In this document: piece after piece, positions 62,680 to 64,000 of the stretch
How the letters are laid out: every line of letters starts with the position of its first letter
How positions within the stretch are numbered: position 1 is the stretch's first letter
Translations under genes and position numbers: made by a program
Source: Martinezella lusitana
GTDB lineage: Bacteria > Pseudomonadota > Alphaproteobacteria > Rhizobiales > Rhizobiaceae
DNA length: 64,000 bases
NCBI RefSeq assembly: GCF_900094565.1
Contig: NZ_FMAF01000009.1
Location: forward strand, 37,444 to 101,443
Reading direction: 5' to 3'
Notes under the pieces: model-generated
Database searches by the model: none
Told to the model about the DNA's origin: nothing
The model's input: only the letters and a program-made list of their open reading frames with translations

Positions 62680-62886
62680 ATGAGAATTTGCATCTATAAA
62701 TCGGACATAGCACCCGAGCTTACTCTCTTGCTGCGAGAAGGCTTGCCCGTACCCCTCGACACCAAGATAGACAAATGGACCAAGATTAAGGTCGTCACCG
62801 ACGGGGAGATGAAAGCAGACCTTTTGATTCAAATTGGCGGTGCGGGGCATGCGTTAGTTCGACTCGACGCGATTAGACAACATTAG
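62680..62886 (+). CDS. Small protein of unknown function
   Basis: The protein is 68 residues from ATG 62680 (an earlier ATG at 62626 is possible). It has a regular composition (DIAPELTLLLREGLPVPLDT, KIDKWTKIKVVTDGEMKADL) and looks coding, but I recognise no family. It lies between two decayed genes. Confidence 0.35.
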   Translation: MRICIYKSDIAPELTLLLREGLPVPLDTKIDKWTKIKVVTDGEMKADLLIQIGGAGHALVRLDAIRQH

Positions 62887-63028
62887 GCAGTGGCAGCGTC
62901 TTACTCCGTGTCATCACCACACCACAGTCGCATCGGCGGGCTTTGGCTGCTGGACGCACCCCTGGTGCTCGCGAGGCGACCGGCGGCCACATCGCCTGCC
63001 TCGGACCGAAAGTCGTTTGTTGAATTGG

Positions 63029-63265
63029 TAGGCCTTGAAGGGACAAGAACCAGCGACCCCGAGGGCGCTCGAGGGCTGGGGGCTAATAAAGAGGTACGAC
63101 TATGCGACGATCCCGCCGAAGACGGAGTATAGCCTGACCCAACTCGGCCGGACGCTGCGGCCGCTGATGGAGGCTATGGCGGCTTGGGGAGACGAAACGC
63201 AGGAACTCATTACCGAAGCAAATGACACTGAAATAGAGTTCACTGAGCCTTCGCAGGTGCGATAA
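63029..63265 (+). pseudogene. C-terminal fragment of an HxlR-type regulator
   Basis: The frame reads LEGWGLIKRYDYATIPPKTE, then YSLTQLGRTLRPLMEAMAAW, the winged-helix end of HxlR regulators. The first half with the recognition helix is absent and there is no proper start upstream. Confidence 0.7.
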
Positions 63266-63350
63266 GCCATTGTTGGACCTTGATCGGACAATCACTTTCT
63301 ACCATCCTCTGGCTATGGTTAGCGCGCAGGAGAGCGGAAAGCGGGGATTA

Positions 63351-64000
63351 ATGTCTGAGCGAATGCTTCCCCTACGCGGCATTTCGGTCTTTGAAGCGGC
63401 GGCCCGCGCAGCAAGTTTCCAAGCCGCGGCCGACGAGTTGAATCTGACGCCATCTGCAGTCAGCCACCAGATTCGTTTACTCGAAGCAATTCTCGGGGTC
63501 CGACTTTTCGACCGCGTCGGACGTGGCGTGACGCTTACCCCGGAGGGCGCGGAATATGCCCGCTCTATTCGCCAGGGTATCCGCCGGCTGCGCGCCGCCA
63601 CCAGCGACATCAAAGCGCGCGGGAAGAAAGGCGGTGCGCTGGATGTCGTCAGGATCGAAGCACCTCCATCTTTTGCACATTGCTGGCTGTTACCACGCCT
63701 GACCGACCTGATGGCGCATCTTCCTGGGGTCGACATCCGGGTGAATGCACAGGGCTCGCATTTGCAAGGTGACAGACTGCCTTGGGCTCCGCTGACGGAC
63801 GCACCGGCCGACGTGCAAATTGTCTACGGCGACGACGATCTTTGGGCGGACAGGGCCTCACATATGTTCTCGGAGCATTTTCAGCCCCACTGTTCTCCCG
63901 ATTTGCTCAACGGTCGCACGCTCGATTCTCCGCATGATTTACTTCGAGAGACTCTTGTCAGCACCTTTCAAAACTCGGTTTCCTGGGAAGAGTGGCTGGA
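63351..64000 (+). CDS. GcvA-like LysR regulator, truncated by window end
   Basis: The frame opens at ATG 63351 (an in-frame ATG at 63315 is possible) and is still open at 64000, giving 216 residues of a roughly 300-residue protein. The winged helix is MLPLRGISVFEAAARAASFQ, AAADELNLTPSAVSHQIRLL and EAILGVRLFDRVGRGVTLTP, as in GcvA/AmpR-type LysR proteins. The effector domain begins with RIEAPPSFAHCWLLPRLTDL. No target gene is visible in the window. Confidence 0.9.
   Translation, partial: MSERMLPLRGISVFEAAARAASFQAAADELNLTPSAVSHQIRLLEAILGVRLFDRVGRGVTLTPEGAEYARSIRQGIRRLRAATSDIKARGKKGGALDVVRIEAPPSFAHCWLLPRLTDLMAHLPGVDIRVNAQGSHLQGDRLPWAPLTDAPADVQIVYGDDDLWADRASHMFSEHFQPHCSPDLLNGRTLDSPHDLLRETLVSTFQNSVSWEEWL

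Noticed and set aside
1..64000. tRNA or rRNA genes, phage att sites, replication origin
   Set aside because: I looked for conserved tRNA arms, rRNA segments and repABC-type genes and saw none. A covariance search would be needed to exclude small RNAs.

Overview
The window looks like an accessory stretch of a Rhizobiaceae genome, most likely Rhizobium. Coding is GC-rich, and the protein types are typical of rhizobia: an HWE-family histidine kinase, an IalB-like protein, a DUF4167 protein, many LysR/TetR/AraC/MocR regulators with small catabolic operons, and a two-permease/two-ATPase polyol-type ABC importer. I saw no rRNA, tRNA or CRISPR array. The assignment rests on protein resemblance only.

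Region 1 (1-9.8 kb) is a surface-adhesion module. It holds the N-terminus of a giant repeat adhesin that runs off the left edge, a periplasmic-binding-fold lipoprotein, a LapG-type cysteine protease with a visible Cys-His-Asp triad, and a minus-strand operon for a type I secretion system (TolC-like protein, ABC exporter, HlyD adaptor) that ends in an unusual ribbon-helix-helix/PAS-like protein. The whole resembles LapA/LapG/LapBCE without a LapD in view.

Region 2 (9.8-29.6 kb) is a mosaic. It contains a DUF1684 protein, an IS110-family (IS1111-type) element with 14-bp subterminal inverted repeats and a 3' noncoding segment, a DUF4167/fatty-acid-desaturase pair, an HWE kinase behind a FixK-like box, a flippase-like membrane protein, an SDR/nitroreductase pair, and a MocR regulator with a clear operator. 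It continues with a TacAT-type toxin-antitoxin pair with a perfect operator, a TetR/DHFR-like operon with a perfect operator, a four-gene redox operon (GST, enoyl-CoA hydratase-like, peroxiredoxin, SDR) facing a LysR regulator, and a frameshifted IS6 transposase.

Region 3 (29.7-46.7 kb) is a contact-dependent-inhibition / two-partner-secretion locus, all on the minus strand. In transcription order it reads IalB-like protein, TpsB/CdiB transporter, lipoprotein, a roughly 4,470-residue CdiA exoprotein ending in a GIY-YIG nuclease domain, and an Imm26-like immunity protein whose start overlaps the cdiA stop. CdiA carries about 18 long repeats, part of them organised as a dimeric higher-order array. 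The locus is bordered by an IS6 relic on one side and a half-deleted copy of the TacAT pair on the other.

Region 4 (47.4-49.7 kb) is an AraC regulator with an MFS exporter. Region 5 (50.1-61.8 kb) is a 13-gene plus-strand operon joining a complete ABC importer to a dihydroxyacetone-kinase-type system: a fused DhaK-DhaL kinase, a separate DhaL, a DhaM-like EIIA, a private HPr and Enzyme I, a small regulator and a second DhaK. The layout predicts ABC uptake of a short-chain ketose or polyol followed by phosphorylation through a dedicated PTS phosphorelay. The right end (61.8-64 kb) holds IS6 and HxlR relics and the start of a GcvA-like LysR regulator cut by the window edge.
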